From: Candidatus Falkowiibacteriota bacterium
GTDB lineage: Bacteria > Patescibacteriota > Patescibacteriia > Patescibacteriales > GWC2-42-12
DNA length: 5,636 nt
NCBI GenBank assembly: GCA_016208065.1
Contig: JACQYU010000019.1
Coordinates: forward strand, 1 to 5,636
Reading direction: 5' to 3'
Shown: one piece after another, positions 4,126 to 5,636 of the stretch
Position numbering within the stretch: the stretch's first letter is position 1
Layout: the number at the start of each line of letters is the position of its first letter
Position numbers and translations under genes: made by a program
The notes under the pieces: generated by a model
The model's database searches: none
What the model was told of the DNA's origin: nothing
Seen by the model: the letters and a program-made list of their open reading frames with translations, nothing else

Positions 4126-5636
4126 ATGCTAAAAATTAAAAAATTTAACAGGCTTTCTAAAGCAGCCGGAGTTTGCTTAATGGCGCTTCTAACTATTTTT
4201 TTATTGTCAAATTTTGTTTTAGCCGCCGCGCCTGACGTTGGCTTAAATTACGCCGCGGGCACGGGCTTAAACGGTACCCAAGATATTAGAATAACTATCG
4301 CTAAAATTATTCGCGTAATTATCGGTTTTCTGGGCATTATCGCGGTGGGTTTAATAATGTACGCGGGCTGGCTTTGGATGACTAGCGAGGGCAATGAAGA
4401 AAAAATTGAAAAAGCTAAAAAAACGTTAATTAACGCGGTTATCGGTTTAATTATTATTTTGTCGGCCTTCGCCATTGCCAGCTTTGTTTTAAATAAATTA
4501 ACCGGCGCGGCTGATAATAATACCGCCATAACCCCGGGTGGCTCTGGCGGTGGCGGGGTTTCGGCTTTGGGTTCGGGCATAATTAACTCCCATTATCCGG
4601 AGCGCAACCAAAAAGACATTCCCCGAAACACTAAAGTCGCCATTACCTTTAAAGAGGCGATGGATCCGGCGACGATGATTGAAGATGCTAACGGCAGTGG
4701 TATTTTTGGCGACTGGATTGATAAAAATGACGACAAACAAATGGACGAAGGCGAATATGACAAAATGAAGAATAACATTAAAATTTATAAAACCATAGAC
4801 GGCGTAGCCGGCGCGGTTAATTTTGATGTTAGCGCCAGTAAAACCGATGATAATAAAACGTTTATTTTTAAACCGTCGCAATATTTAGGCTCGCCCACGG
4901 AAAAAATTTGGTACTCGGTCGCTTTAATTAAGGATATAGAGAAAATTAACGGTGACAAGGCATTTGTTGGTATTGATAATAGGTGCGATGGCGCTAACTC
5001 TGGATATTGTTGGTCGTTTGAAGTCGGCACTTTTATTGATAATACGCCGCCGAAAGTTGTTAGCATAATTCCTCTGCCTAGCGCTATCGAACCGAGAAAT
5101 GTCGTCGTGCAAATAAATTTTTCCGAGCCGGTTGACCCGATTTCAGCCAGCGGAGCTTTTAAGGATAACAGCGGTTTTAATAATATTAAAATTTTTGATA
5201 ATGCCGCCAATAGTTTGATTGAAGGCATTTTTTATATTTCCAACCAATATAGAACCGTAGAATTTTTAACCTTTGACGCTTGCGGCACTAATTCTTGCGG
5301 CAGTACGATTTATTGCCTGCCAGCAAATAAGCAGATTAAGGCTTTTATTAACGCGGCGACTTTTGACGCGGTTACCGCTTCGGCAATTTTTCCCTATAAC
5401 GGCGTAGTTGATATGGCGGATAATTCTTTTGATGGCAATGCTAACGGTACGGCAGAGGGGCCGCAGTCACAAAGCAATTTAGCGCCCTATAACGCCAACA
5501 GCCAAACGCACGAAAATCAAGGCGATGATTATTATTGGCTGTTTAACACTAATAATACAATTGATATTACACCGCCGACAGTAGAACAGATTAGCCCTAT
5601 GATTAATGCCAGCGGAGTTGATTTATCAGCCACCCC
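4126..5636 (+). CDS. Secreted pilin-like/Ig-like (Big_5) surface protein, partial
   Basis: The frame is open from ATG 4126 to the window edge (503 full codons), so the C-terminus is missing. Seen in order: a signal peptide (Lys/Arg-rich start, hydrophobic core about 15-33, likely cleavage near VLAAA); a VirB2/T4SS-pilin-like module with two membrane helices (about 61-85 and 101-122) around a charged turn SEGNEEKIEKAKK; and a Gly/Ser linker (138-151). Then come Ig-like domains of the SbsA/Big_5 type: the first from about 152, with IPRNTKVAITFKEAMDP (165-181), and the second from NTPPKVVSIIP (306-316), with VVVQINFSEPVDP. A third begins at ITPPTVEQISP near the edge. The first carries an EF-hand-like loop (199-210). 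Cysteines are paired (287/295; 386/391/397), fitting an exported protein. Probably a cell-surface or pilus-linked adhesin; the function is unproven. No Shine-Dalgarno is seen. It is divergent from the RelA/SpoT homolog. Confidence 0.85.
   Translation, partial: MLKIKKFNRLSKAAGVCLMALLTIFLLSNFVLAAAPDVGLNYAAGTGLNGTQDIRITIAKIIRVIIGFLGIIAVGLIMYAGWLWMTSEGNEEKIEKAKKTLINAVIGLIIILSAFAIASFVLNKLTGAADNNTAITPGGSGGGGVSALGSGIINSHYPERNQKDIPRNTKVAITFKEAMDPATMIEDANGSGIFGDWIDKNDDKQMDEGEYDKMKNNIKIYKTIDGVAGAVNFDVSASKTDDNKTFIFKPSQYLGSPTEKIWYSVALIKDIEKINGDKAFVGIDNRCDGANSGYCWSFEVGTFIDNTPPKVVSIIPLPSAIEPRNVVVQINFSEPVDPISASGAFKDNSGFNNIKIFDNAANSLIEGIFYISNQYRTVEFLTFDACGTNSCGSTIYCLPANKQIKAFINAATFDAVTASAIFPYNGVVDMADNSFDGNANGTAEGPQSQSNLAPYNANSQTHENQGDDYYWLFNTNNTIDITPPTVEQISPMINASGVDLSAT

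Noticed and set aside
4248..5228. Several - strand frames of 61-147 codons opposite the surface-protein gene
   Set aside because: They are low-complexity complements of a clearly domain-containing + strand protein.

Overview
The window looks like chromosomal DNA from a candidate-phyla-radiation (Patescibacteria, Parcubacteria-like) bacterium. This is inferred from several traits together: AT-rich DNA with GC-rich palindromes between genes, mostly no Shine-Dalgarno sequences, a compact RelA/SpoT homolog without a C-terminal ACT region, and a pilin-like membrane module fused to SbsA/Big_5-type Ig-like domains. The taxon is an inference; no rRNA or other decisive marker is present.

Left half, + strand: hisS (76-1461, histidyl-tRNA synthetase), rpsU (1671-1907, ribosomal protein bS21) and yqeY (2122-2595, GatB/YqeY family) lie in one direction. 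All three concern translation, and the rpsU-yqeY pair is also known in Bacillus. Each of the two gaps holds a GC-rich, strongly self-complementary element of about 145-150 bp (1486-1629 and 1961-2111). Smaller palindromes also sit inside hisS and yqeY, where they are read in frame as short extra peptide stretches. A perfect bidirectional hairpin terminator (2604-2645) separates yqeY from the convergent gene.

Middle, - strand: a RelA/SpoT-type (p)ppGpp synthetase/hydrolase (2653-4042) is split into two overlapping frames. About 26 residues of the HD hydrolase domain are missing at the break, while the synthetase and TGS domains are intact. This is either a real ~77-nt deletion that removes the hydrolase, or an assembly error.

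Right end, + strand: a divergent promoter region (about 4043-4125) precedes a secreted or surface protein that runs off the window (4126 to beyond 5636, at least 503 residues). It has a signal peptide, a two-helix VirB2/T4SS-pilin-like module, a Gly/Ser linker and at least two full Big_5-like Ig domains plus the start of a third. The first Ig domain carries an EF-hand-like calcium-binding loop. This large reading frame lacks an in-window stop and could be missed by automatic ORF calling.

The most notable items are the broken RSH gene, the pilin/Ig fusion with its EF-hand-like loop, and the family of palindromic insertions between and within the translation genes.
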